Shown here: in pieces, positions 25,877 to 34,496 of the stretch | How the letters are laid out: each line of letters begins with the position of its first letter | Numbering within the stretch: position 1 is the stretch's first letter | Assembly (NCBI GenBank): GCA_964507105.1 | Contig: CAZDOR010000002.1 | Coordinates: 29,133-93,132 of the forward strand | Source of the DNA: PWPS01 sp964507105 | GTDB lineage: Bacteria; Patescibacteriota; Minisyncoccia; Minisyncoccales; PWPS01 | DNA length: 64,000 bases | Reading direction: 5' to 3' | The notes under the pieces: generated by a model | Told to the model about the DNA's origin: nothing | What the model saw: the letters and a program-made list of their open reading frames with translations, nothing else | Database searches by the model: none | Made by a program: the position numbers and the translations under genes

Positions 25877-26831
25877 CCGAGGTTCTCTTGAAGTATTTTT
25901 TATTGCTCAAATTTTGAATAACCGTATTCTTCTTCACCATTCGCTTTTTCAGAACCTTGTTTACTATTTCGTCTTTGGAAAGTGGTCTATCGGCTTTTTC
26001 TATTATTCTTTTTATAACGTCTTTTACTTCTCCTTCTTTATAACCCCATTCTTTCAAGGCGTATATCCCTCTACCGACCAAGACGAATCTGTCATCTTTT
26101 ATCAGTTCATTATGAACGGTTTGCGGATTAGTATCTTCTCCTATCAATTTAGCTACCTTCTTAAAGTGTAACGGTTTTCCTTTTTTCTTCAAAGCAATGT
26201 AAGCCATATCCTTCACGCCCCTGGGGCTTACTTCCGGCCAGTTTTTAAGACCGAAAAGTCCTTGAGGGCCTTGTTTCACATCTTTAGAAATCTCAAGATA
26301 GGATATGAATTTATGAGTCGGATAATCGGGAGAAGACTTTAATTTCTCCAAAGGAACCGGTTTTTTAATTGATTTTAATTTATCGTAAGAATTTTGAATT
26401 ATATCTTCAGCGATGCTCAATGAGCTCTTGTCTGTAAGCCAGTGGGGGTGAAGCTCATCAGTTTCTCTGTTTTTGTCGAAAGAGTCTCCCAAACTCAATA
26501 AAAAACTAACATAATTGGCGTCGTGATAACTTCTATCACCCAAAATAAAAAGTAATCTGTCTTCTCTCTTTAGTCCACCGAAAAGATCTATCTTTTCATT
26601 GAAAGTATTAAAAACATTTTCGTAATTATTTATTTTTTTACTTAATTTTTTCAACCCTTCTTTTTCGATTTGCCTGACTCTTTCTCTGGTAATTTGATAA
26701 CTGTCTCCTATGGACTCCAGGGTTTCCGGTTGTCCGCTCTCCTGCAATCCGAATCTTCGCAAAATAACATCCTTGGTTCTTCCCGGCAAATCGTCCAATA
26801 AATCAGAACAAACTTTTGGATAATCGTACAT
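25836..26831 (-). CDS. Sigma-70 region 4-like regulator with HARE-HTH domain
   Basis: 331 aa. Residues about 12-66 form a sigma region 4-like helix-turn-helix: LPGRTKDVILRRFGL, then ESIGDSYQITRERVRQIEKEGLKKL. A middle helical region follows, then near 203-270 a HARE-HTH domain (like the RNA polymerase delta subunit): RGVKDMAYIALKKKGKPLHFKKVAKLI with VGRGIYALKEWG. Regions 2 and 3 are missing, so it is not a full sigma factor; it may bind RNA polymerase or DNA as an accessory regulator. It heads the operon with the translocase pair. Confidence 0.78.
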   Translation of the reverse strand: MYDYPKVCSDLLDDLPGRTKDVILRRFGLQESGQPETLESIGDSYQITRERVRQIEKEGLKKLSKKINNYENVFNTFNEKIDLFGGLKREDRLLFILGDRSYHDANYVSFLLSLGDSFDKNRETDELHPHWLTDKSSLSIAEDIIQNSYDKLKSIKKPVPLEKLKSSPDYPTHKFISYLEISKDVKQGPQGLFGLKNWPEVSPRGVKDMAYIALKKKGKPLHFKKVAKLIGEDTNPQTVHNELIKDDRFVLVGRGIYALKEWGYKEGEVKDVIKRIIEKADRPLSKDEIVNKVLKKRMVKKNTVIQNLSNKKYFKRTSDGKYTTKDNGGSD

Positions 26832-26907
26832 TTGTTTAACCGAAGATTTTTTCTCTCCGGTGATTACTTTCGAATATTATTTATTTTACCATTTTTAATT
26901 CAGGATA

Positions 26908-27810
26908 TCAAGCTCTTTCCCGCCATTTCAAAAGGAGAGAGCTGGCCAAAAATATGGAAGAATAGGTACCCAGTGCCACTCCCAAAATCAAAGCTAATAT
27001 GAAATAAAAAAGTGTGTTCGCTCCGAAAAACAGTATGGCGAACAAAACGAGCAAGGTAGTAAGTGAGGTGTTTATCGATCTCGAAAGAGTTTCATTCAAA
27101 CTTTTGTTTACTATTTCCTCGAATTTTCCGGAAGCCCTTTCCAGATTTTCTCTAACCCGATCGAAAATAACCACTGTGTCATTCAAGGAGTATCCCAAAG
27201 TGGTAAGCAGGGCCACCGCAATAGGGATCGTAAACTGAACTCCGTAAAAATAGCCCAGGACGGAAAAGAAGCCGACTATAATCAAAACATCATGAAAAAA
27301 AGCTACCAATGTGGCCGTAGCACCGTATTGCCAAGAAGATACCGGTCCGGTGGCTCCGGAAAAGGCAAAAGCTATATAAACTATAACCATAAGGGAGGCA
27401 ACTATTATTGCCGCTATCGTTGTATTTCTCAACTCTCGTCCTACGGCCGGGCCAATCGACTCCGACTCCCTTATTTCCGCCCCCTCCAAAACACCCATAA
27501 TTTCGTAAAAAACATCTTCGTCGGTTTCGGTCGTTCTAATTATAAATCCGTCGAATTGATCTTGTTCTTCCCGGCTTTCCATTTCTTGAATCTGAAAATC
27601 ATCCAACCCCAAACCATCTATCTTTTCTCTAACCTCTTCTATGGGAGGTCTTTGTTCATGCTCGTAAGCCACCTCCAGAACACTTCCGCCCGCAAGCTCT
27701 ATTCCAAAGTTAAATCCGAAGATAATTATAGCCAAAACGGAAACCAGCACCAAAATACCGGAAAAAATTAAGTATTTTTCTTTATGTTTCGTAAAATTAA
27801 TCATATCCAA
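26908..27810 (-). CDS. secF: Protein translocase subunit SecF
   Basis: 300 aa with six membrane helices. GIELAGGSVLEV near residue 35 is followed by a periplasmic-type domain, and the conserved GYSLNDTVVIFDRVRENL lies in the membrane part. With SecD it uses the proton motive force to complete export through SecYEG. It overlaps the secD end by 10 nt. Confidence 0.95.
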   Translation of the reverse strand: MDMINFTKHKEKYLIFSGILVLVSVLAIIIFGFNFGIELAGGSVLEVAYEHEQRPPIEEVREKIDGLGLDDFQIQEMESREEQDQFDGFIIRTTETDEDVFYEIMGVLEGAEIRESESIGPAVGRELRNTTIAAIIVASLMVIVYIAFAFSGATGPVSSWQYGATATLVAFFHDVLIIVGFFSVLGYFYGVQFTIPIAVALLTTLGYSLNDTVVIFDRVRENLERASGKFEEIVNKSLNETLSRSINTSLTTLLVLFAILFFGANTLFYFILALILGVALGTYSSIFLASSLLLKWRERA

Positions 27811-29264
27811 ATATTCTTTATTTCCGTTAATTTAGTTCCGGAAAAGGAAAATATAAAGCTCCTCGTAATTACCATAGCTGTAAAAAGGCTGATTAGAATA
27901 CCGATTATCAAAACGGTGGCAAAACCCTGAACAAAGCTGGTGGAAACGAAAAAGAGAATTAATGCTACCACTATCGTAGTTAAGTTTCCGTCCCGTATCG
28001 ACGGCCAAGCCCGGGAGAATCCGTCCTCGACAGCTCTATCAAAAGACTTTCCATTGTCGATTTCTTCTCGTATTCTGGAAAAAATTAAAATGTTTGCATC
28101 TATCGCCATTCCAATCGAAAGTACGAATCCGGCTATACCGGAAAGAGTAAGTGTTACTCCCAAAATTTTAAACGCGAAAAGAACAAAAGCAACGTAAATA
28201 AGCAAGGACAAGGAAGCTAAAAAGCCGAGCAGCTTATAATAAAAAATCATAAAAACCAATACCGCAACAAGACCTATCGCCCCCGCCCTGACCGAAGACT
28301 CCAAGGCTCCGCGACCGAGATCGGGTCCTATCGTTCTCTGGGATATCACTTCTATGGGAACCGGAAGAGCTCCTATTTGCAGATCCCGAGATATTTCACG
28401 AGCTTCTTCGGCTGTTAAATTACCACTTATTTGAGCTTCTCCGCGAGGTATTTCGGTCTGTATCGTTGCTTGTTGAATTTGTCTCCCATCAAGATAAGTA
28501 GCCAACAGCTCTCCCTTGTTTTCCGCAGTTACTTTTCTCAACACCTCCGCTCCTTCGGAGTCGAACCTTAAAGTGACCGCGGGCCGACCACTCGTTTCAT
28601 CAAATCTAACATCAGCATCCTGTAAAAATCTACCCGTCAACTCCGGATCGGTCGGTCCGAATACGCTTTCGAAAGCCAGTTCCCAATCTTCAATCTCTTT
28701 TTCCAAATCCTCAATCTCTTCTTCGGGAAGGTCTTCGATTAAAATCTTTTCAAAATTTTCTTCGTAATCATTCCTGAACCAATTTCCCAAATATTGACGG
28801 ACTTCGAGTCGTTTATTTTCTATCTCTTCAATTTTTTCCTCATCATCTATCCTTACCCTGAATTCTAAAAAGGGAGTTTCTCCGATTTGCTTTATTGCTT
28901 CCTCCTGATCTCTGACCCCCGGTAGTTCAACTGCCAAACGATCCCCTCTCACCTGAACCAGCGGTTCGCCGATTCCGAAGTGGTCCACTCTTCTTTCAAC
29001 CAAATCCCTCAATGCCCGCATTCTATCCGGTTGTTCCCCATCCGGAACCCCTTCCAAATCCGCCTGATACAAAAGAGAAGCACCCCCTTGTAAGTCCAGG
29101 CCGAGTTCAAATTCCGTTTCTCTAAACCTCCTTTCTATTTCGAAAGGAGAAAAATCATTAAACTCCTCTATCTTTCGATTAAAAAATTGCGGACTGATAT
29201 AAGCGGTAGCGAAAAAGGTCACCACCAAAACAATTATTGTAGTTATTATCGACTTTTTTCTCAT
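27801..29264 (-). CDS. secD: Protein translocase subunit SecD
   Basis: About 487 aa from the ATG giving MRKKSIITT; a TTG seven codons upstream is the only longer option. It has a first membrane helix, the GLDLQGGASLLYQ motif, a large extracytoplasmic domain with ELPGVRDQEEA, then five helices containing GMAIDANILIFSRIREEI. Works with SecF. A TTGACA-17-CATACT promoter places transcription about 5 nt before this ATG, supporting a nearly leaderless mRNA and this start choice. Confidence 0.94.
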   Translation of the reverse strand: MRKKSIITTIIVLVVTFFATAYISPQFFNRKIEEFNDFSPFEIERRFRETEFELGLDLQGGASLLYQADLEGVPDGEQPDRMRALRDLVERRVDHFGIGEPLVQVRGDRLAVELPGVRDQEEAIKQIGETPFLEFRVRIDDEEKIEEIENKRLEVRQYLGNWFRNDYEENFEKILIEDLPEEEIEDLEKEIEDWELAFESVFGPTDPELTGRFLQDADVRFDETSGRPAVTLRFDSEGAEVLRKVTAENKGELLATYLDGRQIQQATIQTEIPRGEAQISGNLTAEEAREISRDLQIGALPVPIEVISQRTIGPDLGRGALESSVRAGAIGLVAVLVFMIFYYKLLGFLASLSLLIYVAFVLFAFKILGVTLTLSGIAGFVLSIGMAIDANILIFSRIREEIDNGKSFDRAVEDGFSRAWPSIRDGNLTTIVVALILFFVSTSFVQGFATVLIIGILISLFTAMVITRSFIFSFSGTKLTEIKNIWI

Positions 29265-29275
29265 AATTCTTGATG

Positions 29276-29304
29276 AGTATGACAAAATTATTGATTACTG
29301 TCAA
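29276..29304 (-). promoter_or_regulatory. secDF promoter
   Basis: TTGACA at 29299-29304, a 17-nt spacer and CATACT at 29276-29281. The -35 box grows directly out of the T-run of the upstream terminator (TTTTTTTTGACA), so terminator and promoter share bases. Confidence 0.7.
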
Positions 29305-29330
29305 AAAAAAAGGGGCTCTTGAGAGCCCCC
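29303..29330 (-). terminator. Terminator of the 69-aa gene
   Basis: Stem GGGGCTCT/AGAGCCCC with a very short loop, followed by eight T on the minus strand. Confidence 0.92.
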
Positions 29331-29333
29331 CGT

Positions 29334-29543
29334 TTACGATTTGGATCGGTCTATAACTTTCCTCAAAAAGCTCTCGATGATAAGAAAACTATCTCTGATC
29401 GGGCCCTCCAGCCCTTCTTCTATTATATCTTCGGCCTTTGCGAGGTCCAGCTTTTCATCCTCCTCGGCTTTTTTTCTCAAATCATCCAAAATTCGAAGCT
29501 GAGCAGCAATTTGACCCCATTTTTCTTTCCAATCGGAACTCAT
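29334..29543 (-). CDS. 69-aa acidic helical protein
   Basis: 69 aa, mostly helical and charged (WKEKWGQIAAQLRILDDLRKKAEED). No Cys and no membrane helix; family not recognised. The start has a strong AAAGGAGG site 8 nt before ATG, and the gene is bounded by its own promoter and a terminator 4 nt after the stop. This monocistronic, well-initiated layout supports a real expressed gene. Confidence 0.78.
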   Translation of the reverse strand: MSSDWKEKWGQIAAQLRILDDLRKKAEEDEKLDLAKAEDIIEEGLEGPIRDSFLIIESFLRKVIDRSKS

Positions 29544-29590
29544 TTTTTTTCCTCCTTTCGGATATAACTCAAGCTCCTCACTGATTTTTT

Positions 29591-29619
29591 ATGAAAGCAA
29601 AAATAATTAATCTTGTCAA
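29591..29619 (-). promoter_or_regulatory. Promoter of the 69-aa gene
   Basis: TTGACA at 29614-29619, a 17-nt spacer and TTTCAT at 29591-29596 (weak -10). The -35 starts 1 nt after the T-run of the preceding terminator. Confidence 0.55.
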
Positions 29620-29620
29620 G

Positions 29621-29645
29621 AAAAAACTCCGCGCTTAGCGGAGTT
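29621..29645 (-). terminator. Terminator overlapping the stop of the 263-aa gene
   Basis: Stem AACTCCGC/GCGGAGTT with a 5-nt loop and a T6 run. The 5' arm begins within the TAA stop codon of the upstream gene. Confidence 0.9.
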
Positions 29646-30435
29646 AAGTTTGGCAATAAAAATCAGCCACGGGGGTATTAATTAAAAGCTCTTCCAATTC
29701 CCGAAATTCATTCTTCAATTCCAGGGGTTTTACTTTTTTGGGATTAATATCCATAATTCGGTCCGAGAAGAGGGTGAAGCCTTCAAAAGGATCCCTGAAG
29801 GGATTAACCCAATAAACTTTTGAAATGGAAAACTTCAATTTAGCCATTCTTCTACTGACCCTATCGAACATAAGCAGTCCGACTTCTTTTTTCGCTTCGG
29901 AAACACAGGTGTCCAATTCCCATTTGGTGAATTGTACTTTTTTAATCAGTTCTTGAATCATTTTCTCATTCGCTTCCCTGATCTTCGTCACTTTTTCCAT
30001 TTGAACGAAAAAAAATAAAAAGGCGGTTCTGATTTGAGCAACTTTCCTGGCTTTTCTTCTATTTTGTGGATGATGATGAAGTCTTATTTTTTCTAATTTT
30101 TTAAGAGCTTCAAAAAATAAGTCTCTGCTTTCGAAGAGGCTTTTTTCAAGCTGATTTCTCGTAAAATATTTTTTAAGTTCGCTAAGAACAATCAGAAAAG
30201 AATCGAGTTTTTTCTGCGGTTCGTTGAATATGTCTCTGAAAAGAACATTCGCCTCGGTAATTAAATAATTTATTCTCTCTTCCGAGTAATCAAAAACCTC
30301 CCATAAATTTTCAAAGAGCAAAAATCCTTCTGAGAAATCAACAAAAATTTGCCCTTCCGGATCGATAAAAATAGATTCGGAGTCTTTTTTTCCTCTTTTT
30401 TTTAACTCCTCTTCGTAATAAATCCTTTTGGGCAC
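29644..30435 (-). CDS. 263-aa helical protein of unknown function
   Basis: Start GTG with a strong GAGGAGGTGG site 6 nt upstream. The protein is largely helical and charged, with no membrane helix and no recognised catalytic motif; a short basic, His-containing stretch (RLHHHPQNRRKARK) lies near residue 120. It is flanked by secA and by the small monocistronic gene, and ends in a terminator that overlaps its stop codon. I do not recognise the family. Confidence 0.72.
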   Translation of the reverse strand: MPKRIYYEEELKKRGKKDSESIFIDPEGQIFVDFSEGFLLFENLWEVFDYSEERINYLITEANVLFRDIFNEPQKKLDSFLIVLSELKKYFTRNQLEKSLFESRDLFFEALKKLEKIRLHHHPQNRRKARKVAQIRTAFLFFFVQMEKVTKIREANEKMIQELIKKVQFTKWELDTCVSEAKKEVGLLMFDRVSRRMAKLKFSISKVYWVNPFRDPFEGFTLFSDRIMDINPKKVKPLELKNEFRELEELLINTPVADFYCQT

Positions 30436-30508
30436 TTAAACCACCTCCTCTCCCCCGTTTCTTGAGGTTATCATTAAAATTATCAATTTTCAACCTGATA
30501 CCGGGTGA

Positions 30509-33037
30509 TTATTTGCCGTGACATTTTTTATATTTTATAACTTTTCCCGTATTGGGGTCTATTTTTCCGCAAGGACAGGGATCGTTTCTACCTACGTCTT
30601 CAAATTTTTTAGACTTCGCCGATTTTTTCTCCCTGCTCGGATCTTCGGTTCTTTTCTTTTTTAAAGTTATTTTGCCCTTACCGGGAAGTTTTATCTTCGC
30701 TGTGCTTACTTTCATTAATCTTTTGACCGTTTTTTTCTTTATATCCTCCATCATCCTTTTAAAGGCCGTGTGGCCTTCCTTTTTATATTCGACCAACGGG
30801 TCTTGTTGTCCGTAAGCACGTAGTTTTACGGAATCTTTTATTTGTTCCATATCTTCCAGGTGTCTGGTCCAATGCAGGTCCATCGTTCGCAAAGCTATAA
30901 CTCTTTCCACTTTTCTCATTTTTTCCCCGAGCTCTTCTTCTTTTTCTTCGTAGGCTTCCTTGCCTTTTCCGTACTCGATAAAAAGATTCAGAACATAAGA
31001 CCTCAAACCTTCTTCTTTTAGAGACTTTTCCAATATATCGTCTCTCAAATCATAAAACTTTTCCCTTTGCTTGCTTAAAACGTTATCGTATTTTAAAACG
31101 TGCTTTCTGGCATCAAAGTGCATTCCTTCAACTTTTTTTTGGGCCGACTCGATGACTCCGGAGACCATTTTGTGTTCTATGGGCTGATCTTCCGGAATGT
31201 TCAACGTTTCCATCAAGTTTTCAATTTTTTCCGACCCGAAGACCCTCAAAAGCTTGTCTTCGAGCGAAACGAAAAACTGACTTTGTCCGGGATCACCTTG
31301 TCTTCCGCACCTGCCTCTCAATTGATTATCGATTCTTCTCGCCTCGTGTCGCTCAGTTCCCAAAACATAAAGTCCACCCAGCTCTTTTACTTTTTCGGCT
31401 TCTTCCTCGTCGGGAGGATTTCCTCCCAAAACTATGTCAACTCCCCTACCGGCCATGTTCGTAGCTACCGTCACCGCCCCGAGACGACCGGCTTGAGCGA
31501 TTATCTCACCTTCCTTTTCATGATTCTTGGCATTCAATATTTCATGATCTATGCCCGCTCTTTTGAACATTTTTCCGAGCAACTCATTTTTTTCGATCGA
31601 AACCGTACCCACTAAAACGGGCTGTCCTTTTTCTTGTCTTTTTTTGACTTCTCTGACTACGGCTTTGAATTTCCCTTTTTCCGTTCTGAAAACCTTGTCT
31701 TCCAGCGCTTCTCGGACAAGCGGTTTATTGGTCGGAATTGCAACTACTCTTAAGTCATAAACCTTATTGAATTCTTCTTCCGAGGTTTTCGCCGTACCGG
31801 TCATTCCGGATAATTTGTCATACATTCTGAAAAGATTCTGAAAAGTTATCCTGGCCATCGTTTTCGATTCCGCCTTTATCGGTAACCCTTCCTTGGCTTC
31901 TATCGCTTGGTGAAGTCCGCCCGACCAGCGCCTACCGGGCATCAGTCTCCCCGTAAATTCATCAACTATGACCACATCGTCATCCTTTATCACGTAATGG
32001 GTATCTTTTTCGAAAAGCGGCTTGCCGGTCTCCCGGGATTTTGCTTGTGCTCTCAATCCCTGCTCTACATTGTGGATGTAATCCAATCCTTTATCTTCAT
32101 ACAAATTACTTACACCCAATATATTTTCAACTTTCTCAACCCCTTCCGCCGTCATTGTCACAGTCCTTTCTTTTTCATGGACTTCATAATGTTTTCCCGG
32201 TTCGAGTTGAGGAACAACTCTGTCAGCTATCTCCTGGTACCGTTTCGGATCTTTTTTGTCCGGCTGAGAGATAATCAAGGGTGTTCGCGCCTCATCTATG
32301 AGCACCGAGTCAATTTCATCGATTATGCAATAATTAAAACCTCTTTGAACCTTCTTTTCCAGGCTGGTGGCCATATTGTCTCTCAGGTAGTCGAATCCGA
32401 ACTGGTTATTTGTTCCGTAAGTTATGTCCGCCTCGTAAGCTTTTTTCCTGTTTACCGGTCGTAAAAAATCTTCTTCCACTTTAAAGCTTCCCAATTCGTC
32501 CCGATTTTTATCTTTTTCTTCACTCGCCTCTGCTTCGTATTCGGAATCGTATACGAACGCCTCCCTATCTCCTATACAACCAGTAGTAAGACCCAGATAA
32601 TCGTAAATCTGACCCATCCAAACCGTATCTCTTTTTGCCAAATAATCATTTACTGTTACCAAGTGCGCTCCTTCACCCTTTAAAGCGTTCAGATACAAGG
32701 GCATGGTAGCGGTAAGGGTTTTACCCTCACCGGTTTTCATCTCAGCTACATCACCTTCGTGAAGCGTAATAGCTCCCATTACTTGAACGTCGTAATGCCT
32801 CTGATCCAAGGTTCTCTTCGCCGCCTCCCTGACCAAAGCATAAGCTTCCGGCAATATGTCACCCAAACTCTCTCCGTCGGAAAGCCTCTCCTTGAACTCT
32901 TCCGTTTTTTTCTTCATCTCCTCTTCGGTGAGCTGTTCCATCTGTTTTTCCAGAGAATTTATCTTCTTTACCGTGGGCTTTATCTTCTTTAAGTACTTGT
33001 CATCAGGATCTCCGAATATTTTCGTCAAAATGGACAT
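30509..33037 (-). CDS. secA: Preprotein translocase ATPase SecA
   Basis: 842 aa. Walker A in MKTGEGKT, the DEAD-type motif in DEIDSVLIDEARTPLIIS, TNMAGRG and RGRCGRQGDPG helicase motifs, and the helical scaffold with KTMDLHW-like RTMDLHWTRHLEDM. A C-terminal SEC-C zinc motif (NDPCPCGK followed by KKCHGK) binds SecB or ribosomes in other bacteria. It drives Sec-dependent export. No Shine-Dalgarno is seen before ATG. Confidence 0.97.
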   Translation of the reverse strand: MSILTKIFGDPDDKYLKKIKPTVKKINSLEKQMEQLTEEEMKKKTEEFKERLSDGESLGDILPEAYALVREAAKRTLDQRHYDVQVMGAITLHEGDVAEMKTGEGKTLTATMPLYLNALKGEGAHLVTVNDYLAKRDTVWMGQIYDYLGLTTGCIGDREAFVYDSEYEAEASEEKDKNRDELGSFKVEEDFLRPVNRKKAYEADITYGTNNQFGFDYLRDNMATSLEKKVQRGFNYCIIDEIDSVLIDEARTPLIISQPDKKDPKRYQEIADRVVPQLEPGKHYEVHEKERTVTMTAEGVEKVENILGVSNLYEDKGLDYIHNVEQGLRAQAKSRETGKPLFEKDTHYVIKDDDVVIVDEFTGRLMPGRRWSGGLHQAIEAKEGLPIKAESKTMARITFQNLFRMYDKLSGMTGTAKTSEEEFNKVYDLRVVAIPTNKPLVREALEDKVFRTEKGKFKAVVREVKKRQEKGQPVLVGTVSIEKNELLGKMFKRAGIDHEILNAKNHEKEGEIIAQAGRLGAVTVATNMAGRGVDIVLGGNPPDEEEAEKVKELGGLYVLGTERHEARRIDNQLRGRCGRQGDPGQSQFFVSLEDKLLRVFGSEKIENLMETLNIPEDQPIEHKMVSGVIESAQKKVEGMHFDARKHVLKYDNVLSKQREKFYDLRDDILEKSLKEEGLRSYVLNLFIEYGKGKEAYEEKEEELGEKMRKVERVIALRTMDLHWTRHLEDMEQIKDSVKLRAYGQQDPLVEYKKEGHTAFKRMMEDIKKKTVKRLMKVSTAKIKLPGKGKITLKKKRTEDPSREKKSAKSKKFEDVGRNDPCPCGKIDPNTGKVIKYKKCHGK

Positions 33038-33084
33038 AGCGATATGAATTGTCAGTTGTTAACTTTAAATTCTTTATTATAGTT

Positions 33085-33537
33085 TTATTCCGTTGAGTAT
33101 TTTTTGTCTTCTTTACTCTCCTCTTTCGGAGAGGCTCCTTTCTTTTCCCTAATCTTTTTGGCTTTTCTTTCACCTTTCCTCTGGAGAGTGGATTGTTTCT
33201 CTTTGTATTCTTTCACCTGTCTTTGTAATTCATAGCTCACCTCCGAAACGGCCTCTTTCGGTGAAGTCGAGACATCCTCCGCTCTGAGCGACGTTCCGGG
33301 TAAAAACATTTGTGCTTCAACCCTATAAACGTCTCCCTTGTTTTGGCCCTTAGTTATTTTTTCAATATCTACTTCCAAATTCACTCTCGCCTTGGGAGCG
33401 TCTACCTTTTCTTCGTCTTCATTCTGTTTTTCCAAAAGTCGAGGAAGAAACTTTTCTACCTTGGTTAATTTTTTTTCTATATATTCATTAAGATGATCGG
33501 TCAGTTCTAAATTTTTAGTTCTTTTCCTGATATCCAT
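33085..33537 (-). CDS. hpf: Ribosome hibernation factor HPF/RaiA
   Basis: 150 aa. The beta-alpha-beta-beta-beta-alpha HPF domain spans about 1-105: NLELTDHLNEYIEKKLTKVEKFLP, NLEVDIEKIT, YRVEAQMFLPGTSLRAEDVSTSPKEAVSEV. A highly basic tail follows in place of the dimerisation domain of long HPF. It sits in the ribosomal mRNA channel to silence idle ribosomes. Encoded between murB and secA, a common place for hpf. Confidence 0.88.
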   Translation of the reverse strand: MDIRKRTKNLELTDHLNEYIEKKLTKVEKFLPRLLEKQNEDEEKVDAPKARVNLEVDIEKITKGQNKGDVYRVEAQMFLPGTSLRAEDVSTSPKEAVSEVSYELQRQVKEYKEKQSTLQRKGERKAKKIREKKGASPKEESKEDKKYSTE

Positions 33538-33566
33538 ATTTTTATTAATTAAATTTATAAATGGAT

Positions 33567-34493
33567 TTATTCCAAAAACCTGACTTCTCTCTTCAAAATA
33601 ACACCGAATTTTTCTTCGACTCTCTTTTGTATCTTCGATATCAAGCTCTTTACATCTTCGGAACGAGCCTCATTATCTTTGTTGATTATGAAATTGGCGT
33701 GTTTTTCCGAAACTTTGGCTGCACCCACGGAAAATCCCTTCATTTCGGCTTTTTCTATCAAAAAACCGGCTGAAAGAACGCCCTTTTCATTAAAGTGCTC
33801 CAATTGAGGATACTCCTCAAGTATCTTATCGTCGGTTACGGTAGTTTCCGGATTTTTGAAGACGCTTCCCGCACAAGAAGCTTCCATGGGATGATTCTCA
33901 TTCCTGTAACTCAAATATTGATCCGTTTTTCTCTTAATTTCTTTTTTGTCGCCGTTTTTAAGTCTTAAGGATGCGGAAAGAATAGTCAAACCCTCCTTTT
34001 TGAAAGTGCTTGACCTGTATGAAAAATCTATTTCATCCGCAGAAATCACTTCTCTTTTTCGGCTCTTCAAAACCTCTACTTCTTCGACTACATCCGAGAT
34101 GCTGTCGCCGAAAGCTCCCGCATTTCCGTAAATCGCCCCACCGAGGGTTCCGGGGACCCCCATAGCCCATTCCAATCCTCGGAAAGATTCTTCAAAAGCG
34201 AATCTGGAAAGGCGGGGCAAGGATACTCCGGCCCCGACCCTCAACAAGTTTTTTCCCAAAAAATTAATATTTCCGCCCCTGAGTTTAACAACCAGTCCAT
34301 TTATTCCCTCGGAAGGGATAATTACGTTACTTCCACCTCCGATAATCGTGACCGGAACTTCCATCTTTTCAGCCTGAATTATTGCATCCGTCAATTCATG
34401 ACGGCAGTCCACAGAAATAAAAAATTCGGCCGGCCCACCCACCTTGAAAGTCGTTTCATCAGCAAGCGGATAATTTTTCTTGATCTTGCTCAT
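33567..34493 (-). CDS. murB: UDP-N-acetylenolpyruvoylglucosamine reductase MurB
   Basis: 308 aa. FAD-binding part with TFKVGGPAEFF, IGGGSNVI and GVPGTLGGAIYGNAGAFG; FSYRSSTF and CAGSVFKNP supply substrate and catalytic residues (Ser of GSVFKNP); the C-terminus has KEHANFIIN-like SEKHANFIIN. It reduces enolpyruvyl-UDP-GlcNAc to UDP-MurNAc for peptidoglycan. The start is 3 nt after the serpin stop, so the two are likely cotranscribed. Confidence 0.96.
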   Translation of the reverse strand: MSKIKKNYPLADETTFKVGGPAEFFISVDCRHELTDAIIQAEKMEVPVTIIGGGSNVIIPSEGINGLVVKLRGGNINFLGKNLLRVGAGVSLPRLSRFAFEESFRGLEWAMGVPGTLGGAIYGNAGAFGDSISDVVEEVEVLKSRKREVISADEIDFSYRSSTFKKEGLTILSASLRLKNGDKKEIKRKTDQYLSYRNENHPMEASCAGSVFKNPETTVTDDKILEEYPQLEHFNEKGVLSAGFLIEKAEMKGFSVGAAKVSEKHANFIINKDNEARSEDVKSLISKIQKRVEEKFGVILKREVRFLE

Positions 34494-34496
34494 ACT

